In this document: positions 52,861-63,999 of the stretch, piece after piece | How the letters are laid out: each line of letters opens with the position of its first letter | Position numbering within the stretch: the stretch's first letter is position 1 | NCBI GenBank assembly: GCA_977006965.1 | Contig: OZ345359.1 | Coordinates: 1,054,001-1,118,000, forward strand | Length of the DNA stretch: 64,000 nucleotides | Direction: 5' to 3' | Source: Phymatolithon calcareum | Taxonomy: Eukaryota > Rhodophyta > Florideophyceae > Hapalidiales | The notes under the pieces: generated by a model | Databases searched by the model: none | What the model saw: only the letters and a program-made list of their open reading frames with translations | Told to the model about the DNA's origin: nothing | Program-made: the position numbers and the translations under genes

Positions 52861-53165
52861 TCAAATTTCTGAACAATGAAAAGCGTAGGAGCTTACCTTC
52901 AGTGTGACCGATCTTTCCGCAATAAAGAAAGAAAGATATGCCTGCCTTGTGATTCCTTTTCCCATAGAAGACGTTCTTGTATGAAAAGCCCTCTGCGGAC
53001 TCTCTCGCCGAGAGCACTCTATTTGTCATTGGTGTCATGCGTAGAGAATGTTCCTACTTCGGGACTATTAGCTACTTAAAGATCCTGATACATGTCTCCG
53101 GTTTGAATCCTCGAGCATAAACTCCATGCTTCCGTAGCTTTCGTATGCATCCTGCATCTTTGTAA
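52840..53165 (-). pseudogene. LINE RT C-terminal fragment, minus strand
   Basis: Read as complement, 53165-52960 matches 38820-39010. Shared are the translations RGFKPETCIRIFK, MTPMTNRVLSARESAE (against VAPMTNGLLSAIESAE) and YKNVF. It has stops and stops matching after YKNVF, near 52965. Confidence 0.7.
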
Positions 53166-53454
53166 CTCTAGCTATACCAGTGTAATCTGTGCTTCATTGT
53201 CATTCATGCTAACCCCAAGAGACGAGAGCCTCCACGCATGATGCAGCTCTTGGCCGCCAAGTAAAACATGTGCTTCAGAAGCCCTTGTCTTTAAGGACCT
53301 CGCTTTTTCCTAGTTGTGTGTTCTATTTCATACCATTTTCACTTGCTCAGATGGCTGCTACATCAAGAGGTTTCTGCATTCATTGTCCGATCTGCGGTTA
53401 AAGCTGACCATCATCAGCGAACAATTGCGCTGAGTATGAATGGAAGTGCACGAG
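53166..53454. other. Spacer, nothing recognised
   Basis: No supported feature between two LINE fragments. Confidence 0.3.
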
Positions 53455-54102
53455 GAAAGATATCGCCGCGATGGAGACCAGAGCGCCGTTCGGTGAAGCT
53501 GTAAAGCATACCCAAACAAACCAGTCTTCACAAACACTTCGATCGAAATTTCTGGAAATGGAAGGAGACCGCCTAGAATCGAAGCGGAAAAGAAAGATAC
53601 CATACGACAAGACAAGTGAATTGCCAGCAATACTCAAGTTCCCCAAGGTGAAGCACAGACAAGTCGCACTGCAGTATGCCTGTGGCAGATTCCCACAGGT
53701 GTCAACAACAAGTATGACTGAAGAATTCGGCACAAGAGCCAGAGAGCATATGGAGACCCTTGAAAGCACGCTAGCAGGGTACGAACTCGAAGGAGAAAAA
53801 CGAGTGGAAACAGATAAGGCGCTAGATGAGCTCTTACTATTTAGCAAGACACTCATAGAACGCATGGAGAACGAAGAAGGCCTGTATTAATCCGCAGAAT
53901 GCAAGGCAAAAAGCGGTCGAGTCCAAGCACCAACAATCCTGTAGAGGACTGAGATAGGATTACTTTGAATCCTGAGTTTTCCCGTCCGCAATTCTGGTGG
54001 ACGTTTCGTGAGCTGCACAAAGGTAGGTAGCATCAGAGGAAGCCTTGCCCATATCTTCGGAAGTCTGTGGGGCTTTTAAATAAACTTGAAAGGAAAAAAA
54101 TG
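53455..54102 (+). pseudogene. LINE-A, 5'-truncated copy (C-terminal module and 3' UTR)
   Basis: From GATATCGCCGCGATGGAGAC onward this is about 95% identical to 49392-50035. The frame 53471-53890 is intact to the stop and encodes the last 139 residues (CGRFPQVSTT, EKALDELLLFS, EEGLY). The 3' UTR ends with an A-rich tail at about 54095-54108. Abrupt 5' truncation is what target-primed reverse transcription typically leaves. Confidence 0.85.
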
Positions 54103-54525
54103 TTGCTCTGAGTTTTCTGAGATGTTTCCATCGGCCTTGCAGAAGGCTTCGGCGAATGTGTCCATGAATATATTGTGTAAGTGTGGACATAAAGGGGAGC
54201 CTGGAGGCGCTCGTCGATCAATGATACATCATGTCCTTATCTCGTCGCCTGCCAAAGTGACCAGAGAGGGTATTAACAGGAAGGCCACCATCCTCGCTAT
54301 CTCTTCAGGCACTTTCTCTATCAGACGTTGCGCGGAGCAAACAGCCGAGGAGCGAGCACGGCGGCGGAAGTGGAGAAGACGTGCAACACTGAGCAAGAAG
54401 TCGGTTTCCAGAGAATACCTAAAATTCCAGCGGTATGCCGCTACCGGCAAAGCGTCTATAGAGACGATGTCAACGCCCTTAATCAATAGGGACTTACGCG
54501 AGTACCGCGCCACGTGCCATGCGCG

Positions 54526-54533
54526 GTTACGAC
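54526..54533. repeat. Target site duplication of hAT-2, left
   Basis: GTTACGAC, identical to 55564-55571 on the other side of the element. Confidence 0.88.
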
Positions 54534-55563
54534 CAGGACTTGGGAGCAATATACTGCAATAGTAATATACTGCAATTTACTGGTATTTCAATATTATTCC
54601 TTGATCTGTTTCTATTGGAATACGTATTGGTAAGCGGCAGAGTTGTAGATCTATTGATTGCTCAGCGTGATACGTAAAACTTCGTCCCAGACAGGCTATT
54701 AACGTGGAGGATAATGTCATGTTTCTACGCTATCGTTCTGCTCAAGTCAGAGAGTCAACATTTTGTTTGCTCTATCGTGACCGCGCGTGTTGAGTCTTTC
54801 ATTTGCGAAGATGGCAGGCAAACCGAAACCAGCGTACATTGTCAAGGCTCTCATGACGAAACGCGATGATACTGTCAAGGACATACCGTCTCGGAAAGGC
54901 GAAGAATTCACCCGGCGCAATGTACCCTGTTTGGTCTTTTCCTGCCCCCGCGGAAGTTAATGCAAAAATTCCGTACCCACAGTATCTTTCGAGAAAGGCA
55001 CGGGTGCAGGAACCCGTACTCGCATCTGTTATCGTGAGTTTCAGGTGGAGATGAGAACAAATTGTTCGAGATGTATCGCACGTGCATGAAAGACGAAACG
55101 AAATGGGATAGTACTCGACACATTTCGTTGTACTTCGAGTCAACACTATCTACTACTGCTTGCGAAAAGGCCATGTACCAGTACATTGGTGTCAACATCT
55201 CTCTTTCACTACCAATATCATACGTTGAGAACTCGCGCTTTCGTGACTTCAGTGAGGTGGATGAGATGATTTCTATCAAAGCATTTCAGGATACGGTTTT
55301 TAAGTTGGTGGAACTGGTCGAAATCGGCGTGATGAATGACCTCAAAAACACTCGTGGTGATGTGATGAATGATGCTTGGACCAAAAATGGGTCGCATTAC
55401 ATCAGCATTTTCGCTGTCGTTCCAAATGAATCCAATAGCAATAGGGGTATTGGTAGATTCAAGGATATTGCCGTAGGTATTGGCGGAAGGGAGCTATTGG
55501 CAATAGGTATTGCTCCTCAGCTTCATGTCCCAATAAAACTACAAATATTGCTTCCAAGGCCTG
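54534..55563 (+). mobile_element. hAT transposon hAT-2 (1030 bp), internally deleted
   Basis: The ends CAGGACTTGGGAGCAATA and, as complement, CAGGCCTTGGAAGCAATA are hAT-type TIRs, flanked by a perfect 8-bp duplication. The inside codes for only the N-terminal part of a transposase (54811 onward: KPAYIVKALMTKRDD; 55062-55430: PISYVENSRF ... MNDAWTKNGSHYISIF). These match the transposase of hAT-1 (PVSYVSSPII ... VHDAWTCNGTHYFGVF). The C-terminal half, with the dimerisation domain, is deleted. It would need the enzyme of a relative to move. Perfect duplications suggest a rather recent insertion. Confidence 0.88.
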
Positions 55564-55853
55564 GTTACGACATGCTATCGGACCAGCTGTCAAACGAGCT
55601 CGGTGCACTGATCACCGAGCTGCAAAATATGACGCAATGAACACACAATGACGCCTCGCTACCCGGGGTTGTCTACGGCGAACAATACAGGAGTTCTGCA
55701 ATTTAGATGGGATATCTGAGATCCTAAGTTTTTCCGCCCGCCCCTCTGGCGGTGCGTTTTCGCAAGCTACACAAAGGTAGGTAGCAACTGAGGAAGCTTT
55801 GCCCATATCTTCGGAAGTCTGTGGGGCTTTTAAATAAACTTTGCTTAAAAAAA

Positions 55854-58800
55854 ACTTTCTCTATCAGTCTCTTCATGAAGATATCGTTTGACACTCTATC
55901 GTATAACGGGCTGCGTCTCATACGCATGCTCAATCTCCAGAAAAAAGGTCGCATTGGACTCGAGTCGCCTAAAAAACATAGAATTAGAACTTTTGTCTAT
56001 AGTTCTGTCCCTAAATTCTTCCTGTATAGATAAATAAGAGATATATCTATATATCTGTGCAACCTAGAGATACTTCGTGCGACCGATAAGAGATTGTCTT
56101 ACTCGGACGAATTTTAGGAGAAGGAACTGAAATTTACTCGAAATCAAGCAGTTTTGGAACTAAATCTTAGAACACATGAAGCGTTTGCGAATGAAGCATT
56201 TGAATAAAGCTGTGTCGAAACTGCAATGTTCAAATGAAGTAGATGAGCTGATAAGGCCAACTAGCAACACGTTGAAGCACATACTGAAGACGACTGTAAG
56301 GTGTTTGGTGCCGACCAGCATTTCATGAGGACTTGGCTACCAACTGTTGCAGCAAGCAGTCACTAAGCAATGGCAATATTCTGTGGAATACATCCCATGA
56401 TAGCGTCACGGTGACCATATGGGCGATAAAGCTTGATGCGTTTTGGAAAGAGTTCTCCTGCAGTTTCCCTAATCTGGAATTTGAAAAGTGTACTTCAATC
56501 ACAGTGCGACCCAATATGAAGAACCTTTAGAAGACTTGTGACCGCTCGTATGGGTTTCCAAAGCTACAAATTGTGGTATCGTCACAATTTTGATTGCTAT
56601 ACTCTGATATACATAGTACCAACGAGTCCGCATTTTTCTTCAGGCCCGTTGCTCTGTGTGTAAATCAACGAGCGTGGGGTGTGACTCTTGCGACCAATGA
56701 CATGGTTACAACTGATGCGTAGAGTCGAATGGACCGAGACGACATCATGTCGATGCTAACTTTTCGCGTCTGTGCGGAAGCGGTTTGCTGAAAAGGGCCG
56801 TTAAATATAGTATGGACAGTAGCCTTCATAGTCCTGCAGTCGAAATTCAGAGCCCAATCAAAAGCACTTGAGCGCGCCTAGTCAGGCTTTGTCACGGTTT
56901 GAAATGCATCATGCATGATTGTCTCCACGATCGATGTTGACGGGCTGACCTAAACCGTGATCCGTTATGGAATGATTATCATTGATAACTGCAAGCGTGG
57001 AACATTACACAAACGGATGCTTTCAAACCCTACATTTGTATGATCGTCGAAAATACCAGTACTGTGCAAATAGTGTACGACGTCACAGTTATGAAAAGTT
57101 ACAGATGCCACTTATACGGCTCTTCTGTTCTACTGTACTGTACCAACGTCCTGGGAATGTTCTTCAAATTCGATATGGAACGGAACTTTCGGTAGAATCT
57201 CAATCAGGGACGTAGAACTAATGTAGGAAATGAATACATTGTCGATTTTGTAGCCGAAGATTTCATGGTTACTTTTGAGGAGCATGGAGCTGATAATTAC
57301 TTCGAAAGGGACTGCGTGATGGGCAAATCAGTGCGGACTAGAATTTAGTCGAGCAGCTTCCTTCATCTGCTGGTGCTGTCTATACTTTTGAAACCAGTGG
57401 TGTGTACATTGAAGACCCTAATCACTATTTTGGAAAGGTAGTGTGGTTATATTCGTCCTCACCTGTATCTCAGGATACTAGACTGCATCTTCATTTAACC
57501 GTACAAAACGTCATGTAGCCTAGTCTACGTAAGACCGTTGCAGTACTCGTAGATATCTTTGGTGATGTACAATGTACATTTTATAACAGCTTCAGACTGA
57601 TGTCACCTCTAGACACGATGGCAAATTACTCTTTCATTGTTCATATATGATTGGAAAACATAGGTAGCTCTGTGGTCTATAAATAGGAGAGAGACCTACG
57701 AAATTTTACAGCCCTGCAACTATCAATATGCGCTGAACGACACAAACGACTCTCAGTGCCACATGTGGGACTCTGAAGCTTCGCAAAAGTCCTGTATACT
57801 CGAATTAGTCAAAAATTGGGAAGATTTTGTAGCAGCTGTTCGTGCTGCATTTAACTGTGAATTTTAGAGTCCGACAGGTGGTCAAGAGACTTCTGGAAAA
57901 TTTATTCTCATTCAAAGAGGGTGAAGTACATGGGTGACAGAAAAGCTATTCGCACTCTCGAAGTGCAATGCTTGTTAGCAAAGAGGCGGTGGAGATATAC
58001 TGTATCCATGTCTTTCGCGACGAGGATACACCCGCTCTGAAACGTGGATAAAATTATCTCCGTTCTTCGATTTTGACGTTGAAATGAGGGATCTTTGTCT
58101 ACACAAAAAGATCAATTTGGTCCTTCCGCCCTTCTACAGCACGGGACTAATGTGGTTAGACTACATGGGATTCGAGAACATACTGAAAATCCTCGGAATC
58201 AGGCGCTGTGGATAGGGTCCGGTTGCAGGAAGCATCGCAAGATTCTGTCCTGTGATCTGCAGCTGCTCGAATTTGCGTGAAAGTTTGAATCTTCGTCACG
58301 AAAAGTCACCCTAATCTCATACAATCTTATCATAGTACAGTGTGGCTGTTCCAATTATATTTGAGAAAGGTGCAAATTGATTTGCGGATAATCAAACATT
58401 TGTGCAGAATCCTGATTCCGCATCGCAAAAATCATTCCTGCGCCGTGTCCCGCAGCAATCATACCTCACCGTCAGCTTGCCCCAATGTTGGAAAAAGGCA
58501 TAGCAAATCCCGCCAGCTCCGTATCATAAAGACTATGAAAACAATAAAAAATTCGGCATATCAAATTCCGACCAGATGCCGCTCATGGAGTTGTGCTGCA
58601 TTGATCCGTTGGCCTTCCGATCCTGCCGTCATTTCTGTGCGGCAAGCGCAAGAATCAGGCTCGATAGCGCAGGAAATTAGCGCTGGCGAACCATTAGTCC
58701 GTCTGTAGTTCCGACTTGCAAATCCAAATCTGAAAGAGTAGCGTGCGCTGCACAGCCTTGCGAAGCATAACCCCCGTCCTTCCCTCTCGAATGATGATTA

Positions 58801-59533
58801 GAGCGATATGCGTGACTTTTTTTCCCAGAGATACGACAGTAGGCCAACATAGATGCGACGTCGTGGACTTCCCAAAGCAAGCGTATTCTACTATTGCTAC
58901 ACTGGGCGTATCTCGCCGTGCTAAGGCAAACAATAGCTACTCTTGCCCACCATTGTGGAAGATTCGCCACCTAAATCCCTGGCTTACATCTGCAGAAACT
59001 GTTCAGCGTTGACACGCGCTCCGTATCCGCACCTATCGGTGTTCCATTAAACTGCCGATATTTTAACGGAAAAACATACTTGGACCGTTCGGACTGCGAT
59101 CTAAGGCAAATCTTGCAACGATCAGGTTCTTTTCGCCACCAATCCCCCAATCACCTTCTCCCACAGCACTGTCACGCGCGCTCACTGTGCTACACTCACG
59201 GGCAATCGACACAAATAACGAAAAAAACTGCGACGTATAGCCACCCCTCAGAACTCCCGCTCTGTGCGGCTCCTTTTCAACTTCGCTACGTCCCCCCAGC
59301 TCACAGTCAACCACCACTTGGAGCGTACAGCAGTGTCAGAGAAGCAGAGATTTCGAACAGCCAGTGCCCCGCAACGCTCCGAATCCGATTCTCGCCGTTC
59401 TGGAATTCAAATACCTGAGGCGGCCGAACAGTTTGCTCATCCTTCGCTGAATCGACCTATCCTTTCAGTACTTCAACCACTTTGGCACTACCGATAACGA
59501 AGTACTTCGTTCACCGAGGAGCTCTAACGCATC
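55854..59533. other. Long region without recognised gene
   Basis: Only short frames (56333-56530, 56982-57215, 58340-58708, 58743-59012) occur, none with a motif. A TATA-like TCTATAAATAGG lies at about 57678, followed by no supported gene. The last 300 bases before 59534 are GC-richer and likely the promoter and leader of the zinc-finger gene. Confidence 0.35.
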
Positions 59534-60655
59534 ATGGCCTCAAGAGAACCATTCCGTTCCAAAGGACAGCATAACGTCGCCTCTTTGCAGAACCCGGTTT
59601 CCCAATCAAGTGGGAGGATCAGTCTGGGGAGCCTGCTCAACAACGTCGACTCAAGTTCTGATGCACGCGGAGTGAGCAGCCCCACACGTTCTTCTATGCC
59701 GCAGGTTTCTCAGACCATCTATCCTCCGCATCTTCCTGTTTCGTTCTCCATTCCCCCGGGATCTGTTAGCGCCTTCGGCTATATTGGCGGTACTCTCGAT
59801 ACCCAACCCGCGGTCGACCGCACGGTCCATCAACACCCCGGACAATTTTCATTTTCTACCGCCCCCGGTGACTCCGCTCTTCCAAGCCCTGTGCCTTTTG
59901 CTCACACGTGGTTTAATGGCAAGCCGAAGGACAAGGTCTCAACTATTGCTGAACAGGTCTATCAGGGTCGATCTCCAGTCGCCGTGGAGGCAAGTCACTC
60001 CCCCGACCTGCGCCACGTCTACGCTCCTGTGAATACGGGGTCGCACGTTCGTTCGTCTATGTACCCGGATAAGGACTACAGTCTCCCGCCGATCGGTGGA
60101 GTGCGTCATCAGGGCCCCGTGGGACGGAGAACCACCGAATCCGGCATCTCGCGTTCGCGATCGCCAGCGAGCCCGGTTGTTGGCATCTTAGGTGGATCTG
60201 GTCCCCGTCGTTCTCTGCTCGATGATGTCCTGCAAGGAAGGACGATTGCTGATCAACTCGAAGTACGACAAGGAACCCATTGCCGGAAGTGCGGTAAGAC
60301 TTTCAAGACGAAGCAAGGCGCTCATCGCCATAATCAGACCGTGCACCTGAAGCTTCGCCCGTTCCAGTGTGTTGACTGTCAGAACCGTTTTGGACAGAAA
60401 TGTTCGCTTCAACGCCATCAGCGCTCCGTTCACAAGAAGAGGGATATTCGGTTCCGCTGCGAGCACCCGGGCTGTGAAGAACTGTATGAGGACTACCGTC
60501 ATCTCCAGCAGCACATTAAGATCGTCCACAATGGAGCGCCGCCGTTCAAGTGTCATGTGGGGAACTGTACATCAACGTTCATGTGGGCCTCCAGTCATGC
60601 AAATCACCTCGTCAATTGCCATGGAATCGGCAACGGGAGTTTGTCTGCAGAGTGA
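59534..60655 (+). CDS. C2H2 zinc-finger protein with four fingers
   Basis: A single-exon gene for 373 residues. Residues 1-245 are Ser/Pro/Gly-rich and look disordered, as in many transcription regulators. Four C2H2 fingers follow in a row: about 250-270 (CRKCGKTFKTKQ ... HRHNQTVH), 277-300 (CVDCQNRFGQKC ... HQRSVH), 307-332 (CEHPGCEELY ... HIKIVH) and 338-362 (CHVGNCTSTF ... HLVNCH). Fingers 3 and 4 have the C-x4-C spacing of TFIIIA-type fingers. The linkers are short but not the classic TGEKP. It is likely a nuclear DNA-binding protein; the target cannot be read. The ATG is the first in frame, ending a pyrimidine-rich leader. Confidence 0.85.
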   Translation: MASREPFRSKGQHNVASLQNPVSQSSGRISLGSLLNNVDSSSDARGVSSPTRSSMPQVSQTIYPPHLPVSFSIPPGSVSAFGYIGGTLDTQPAVDRTVHQHPGQFSFSTAPGDSALPSPVPFAHTWFNGKPKDKVSTIAEQVYQGRSPVAVEASHSPDLRHVYAPVNTGSHVRSSMYPDKDYSLPPIGGVRHQGPVGRRTTESGISRSRSPASPVVGILGGSGPRRSLLDDVLQGRTIADQLEVRQGTHCRKCGKTFKTKQGAHRHNQTVHLKLRPFQCVDCQNRFGQKCSLQRHQRSVHKKRDIRFRCEHPGCEELYEDYRHLQQHIKIVHNGAPPFKCHVGNCTSTFMWASSHANHLVNCHGIGNGSLSAE

Positions 60656-61031
60656 ATTTAGGGGTCATGAGAGTAGGACCGTTTGGCCTCTCCACAGCCG
60701 AAGAACTTGGGGTAACCTACAGATGTTATACCTTTTCCGCGGAACTCTGGGAGCCGCGCTTCCTCGAGAAAAATCATTAGGAATAATCACGAAGTTTCTT
60801 TGTTCGTGGTGCGTACTCGTCTTTATTGACATAATCAGGAATTGCTTAGTGTGTTGTCCAATTCTTCCGTAGTTGCTCGTTTTCATCGTGACTTCAGACA
60901 TTCACAATGGACTTGTAGAAGATAAACCAAAAAGCAAAGTGACTTGCAAATGCTTGCCGTGATTTCGTTGGTCAGAGCTTACAACCGAGCCTGTTTTCGC
61001 GATCTGAATATTGCTTTGAGTGAGCTTGTCT

Positions 61032-61073
61032 TGGATTCACTTCATTGAATAGAAATTCAATGAAGTGAATCCA
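61032..61073. repeat. Perfect 19-bp inverted repeat (hairpin)
   Basis: TGGATTCACTTCATTGAAT at 61032-61050 and its exact complement at 61055-61073 around the tetraloop AGAA. Confidence 0.85.
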
Positions 61074-62135
61074 GGACCCGGCTGACGTAACACACGTTCG
61101 TCTAAGGATACCTATGGTCGAGTATCTTGAAAATCCTGATGCGTGGTACGTATCTTTCTTTCCACTAAGACGTAATCCGTGATCAGGCAATGGGATGAAG
61201 CGGGTGACATTCCACTAGAGATGTGTCAATCATTAAATTGTCCACGACTTGCCTTTCCATTCCTCTCGCATGCAGACGATTGGAGTAAATTGCTCCGTCG
61301 ACACCCAGACAAGGGAAGGCATAAGAAGCCTACCCAAAAGTCAACCTATCAATGTTTTCCATTGTTGAGGACAGTCGCAGTCCGTCGCCGTGGACTCCAC
61401 AAGGAAAGTCTGTGATCCCAGATTAAGGCTATGAATTATGTTTCTCTTCTTCCATTAGTGTCGTTCTTCATTCCGACAAACACAGGCAAGTGCCATCGAT
61501 CGCTGCTATTAACTTACCCCTGCTACTCACGAGATAATCTCGTGCCTTACCGGTAATACACAGAATCCGAATCTTTGTCCGTTCATCCGTTCAGGTATTG
61601 CAGCGCCTTGGCTCCGTAATTTCGAAACTTGCTTTTTCAGAATTTTCCGAACAAAATTCATATATATCCAAGAGCTTCCTCGTCCACCAGTCAAGGTCGG
61701 GTTTGGATTGAGCTTCTCCGAACCCGACGACATGGATGGTTCATGGAAAGCTGCTGAACTCGGTCATAGTCAAGCACGAAATCAGCATCAGACCAATTGA
61801 TCGAAGCGCTGAACTGGGTATAAAATCGAATGCGCAGGATACTTTGCCGCTCCATTCAGACAAAATTCAAGCTCGTGCACGATACAAGCTTCGACCCAAC
61901 GTCCCCATTGTAGAGCAGCCAAGGTCTATAAGCCCTCTCGTTGGCCTTCTGGAAATACAAATGCAAACTCTGCGTATTCCCTTTATTTATAGTTAAATTG
62001 CACAATACACAGTTTCCTTCAGTCCTTGAGCCGAAGAATACGACGCCTTCTTGTCGCCAAGATACGCAGTTGCACTGTTCCCATTCTCGACATAGAGGTT
62101 GTTAGTGCGTACAAAGACCTCAGTAAATGAGGTCC

Positions 62136-62213
62136 CCCAACACAGATGAAGATGCCAACGATGAAGAATGAAATATTTCATTCTTCATCGTTGGCGTCTT
62201 CATCTATGTTGGG
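62136..62213. repeat. 78-bp near-perfect palindrome
   Basis: The two 39-base arms meet without a loop at 62174/62175 and have only two mismatches. The centre reads AATGAAATATTTCATT. Confidence 0.88.
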
Positions 62214-62502
62214 TTCGTGTACATCAACAGAACATCAATAATTGATGCGCTTGTCAATTATTGATAAGCACCATTCAATTTACTAGAAGTACAGGAATTA
62301 TGGATAACAATTTCGTTAAATGCTCTGCCCAAAAACTGCTCCCTTAGAATTTTACATCCAGATCGGGTGGCTCACTAGCATGGACACGATTGTCAAGAAG
62401 TGAATGCTCAAAGCAACTAAGCAGTTTAAAAACCCTAGATTAGAACGAGGATAAGCTTGCCACAAACGTGTTATTAAAGCTGCTCAATATTATACGGAGT
62501 AT

Positions 62503-63999
62503 TCAAGCTGTGTCGCTACGCAACAAAGCTCCAGCTTCGCGCATGATATCAACCTCGATACCAACGTCCCATGCACACGGTAATCCATAATACAACGCAG
62601 CTCGGTCACTGCCTTCCCGCTTCGCTTCTCGCAAAACTCGTTCAGAGCCAACATATCCCATAACATCATCAGTATACCCCACCACCCACGACGCACCAGC
62701 TTCTTTCCGTATTCTCGACGCGTAGTCCACCGTTGGTTCGCCGCCCAGAAAAAGAAATGTCACTCTTCCAATCCTGAACATTGACATTGGGAGCGCATAG
62801 GTAGACCGTGTTCGGAAATCACCAGTTAGTGTTTTCATCAATGCTGCTGCTGTTCGAGACATAACCAAATCGCTTGACCGGCACCTTCGGCGAATTTCTC
62901 CACGTGAAAAAGTTTCCCGGAAGCGCAACGGAAGGAAGACATGCCGTGCCCGAAGATTTGTCGAGAGATATAACGCCGAAAAGACTGGTTCGAAACTTTC
63001 CTCCTTCGCAATCACGCGTCGCACTTCTTCAACAATCGCGTCCCTATGCAGCACCAACATGGATTGGTTTCCCCTGGGGTAGATGTTCAAATCGCCGCCG
63101 CAGCCCGGGAGAAAGAACCAGACTGATAAAGGATAAAATTGCGACAGGGCAGTAGTCACGGCAGCGGGATAATCTCCGGAGTATTCATTACTGCTGGTAA
63201 GCACAGTAGCATGCGCAGCAAACCCGAAAATTCCAGCGATGACGGCATTCGACCGGTCTGCTTTTCGAAACCACATGACAGGTAACTCAGGGTCAATATC
63301 TCCGTGACTTGAGGAAGCAGTGAAGAGTTTCTCGACAATTTGGCGCCGATTTACCGCAATTGAGCACGACCCTTTCCCGAAAAACACGCGTACTTGTTTA
63401 CTATTTCCGGGCGAGCGCGCAAGGTCAACGGTATCGACCACGGTGCGCAACAGAAAGCCGGCATACCTTTCAATCTTCGCCTTCTCGGTATCGCTGTCAG
63501 GAAGAAGCGGGAACAGATTTCTTCCAACAGCAGGCCCAGAATGCGTGTGAGAAAATACGAGACGCACATGTCGCCGTAGTAATCCATGTCGCGCGTGGAG
63601 AGCATCAAATATGGCATCGGAAAGCGACTTATCCATGCCGACCAAGTCAAAAGTAATTATCACCATCGCCGATTCGTCTGGGAGATGTAGGACCAGGACT
63701 TTGACAAAAAGCGGTGCAAGAGGGGTAAGCAATGATGCTGAGCGCGGGGGCGCTCGTCTTGACGAGAAGCCGCTGAGAAATACAGTCTCGTTCGGAAGCA
63801 CTTCCGCTTGTGCTATACCGATCGTAACGATTGTACCAGCCCCATTGCTACGGACCTTTCGATATACATAACTGAACCAAACTCCAACCAATGCAAGCAT
63901 CAAAAGAATAGAAAGCAGAGGGCGGCGATGGAGAAAAGGCGTGTACGTGGTAACGCTTCGTCGAAATCTTCTGGTTTTAGCCCAAATGCTTGGAGACAA
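62503..63999 (-). CDS. Neutral-ceramidase-like membrane protein, N-terminus outside the window
   Basis: 498 codons open from the right edge; no ATG precedes residue 34, so the start probably lies beyond the window. A hydrophobic segment at residues 28-47 looks like a signal anchor. The rest fits the neutral/alkaline ceramidase family: GIAQAEVLPN, FLSGFSSR, ITFDLVGMD, RLVFSHTHSGP (metal-binding His pair), FGFAAHATVL and YSGDYPAAV, PGCGGDLNIYPRG (near residue 298), FLFLGGEPTVDYASRI and GYTDDVMGYVGSERVL. Family members cleave ceramide to sphingosine and fatty acid. The nucleophilic serine of the GD-x-SPN motif in animal and bacterial enzymes is not present here (GGDLNIYP), and the C-terminal Ig-like domain seems absent, so the substrate may differ. 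Confidence 0.75.
   Translation of the reverse strand: MSPSIWAKTRRFRRSVTTYTPFLHRRPLLSILLMLALVGVWFSYVYRKVRSNGAGTIVTIGIAQAEVLPNETVFLSGFSSRRAPPRSASLLTPLAPLFVKVLVLHLPDESAMVIITFDLVGMDKSLSDAIFDALHARHGLLRRHVRLVFSHTHSGPAVGRNLFPLLPDSDTEKAKIERYAGFLLRTVVDTVDLARSPGNSKQVRVFFGKGSCSIAVNRRQIVEKLFTASSSHGDIDPELPVMWFRKADRSNAVIAGIFGFAAHATVLTSSNEYSGDYPAAVTTALSQFYPLSVWFFLPGCGGDLNIYPRGNQSMLVLHRDAIVEEVRRVIAKEESFEPVFSALYLSTNLRARHVFLPLRFRETFSRGEIRRRCRSSDLVMSRTAAALMKTLTGDFRTRSTYALPMSMFRIGRVTFLFLGGEPTVDYASRIRKEAGASWVVGYTDDVMGYVGSERVLREAKREGSDRAALYYGLPCAWDVGIEVDIMREAGALLRSDTA

Larger units (their letters stand above)
54109..55853 (+). pseudogene. LINE 3' end of a second subfamily, split by hAT-2
   Basis: Left of the hAT insertion the frame 54086-54533 is open and reaches CHARLR. 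Removing the hAT element and one target copy lets it continue (HAIGPAVKRARC) to a stop at about 55655. Then comes a LINE 3' UTR with A-rich end at 55708-55853, nearly the same subfamily as 29033-29176. So I infer one older LINE 3' part, interrupted. The protein has no recognised motif, and it is not homologous to the LINE-A C-terminus. Confidence 0.45.
60656..62502. other. Intergenic region with two strong palindromes
   Basis: No gene is recognised; frames such as 60972-61190 (minus) and 61736-61996 (plus) lack motifs. It contains the inverted repeats at 61032-61073 and 62136-62213, and a weaker ATCAATAATTGA pair at about 62235-62266. Confidence 0.4.

Noticed and set aside
60188-60556. 122-codon minus-strand frame
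   Set aside because: Antisense to the C2H2 finger region; no independent support.
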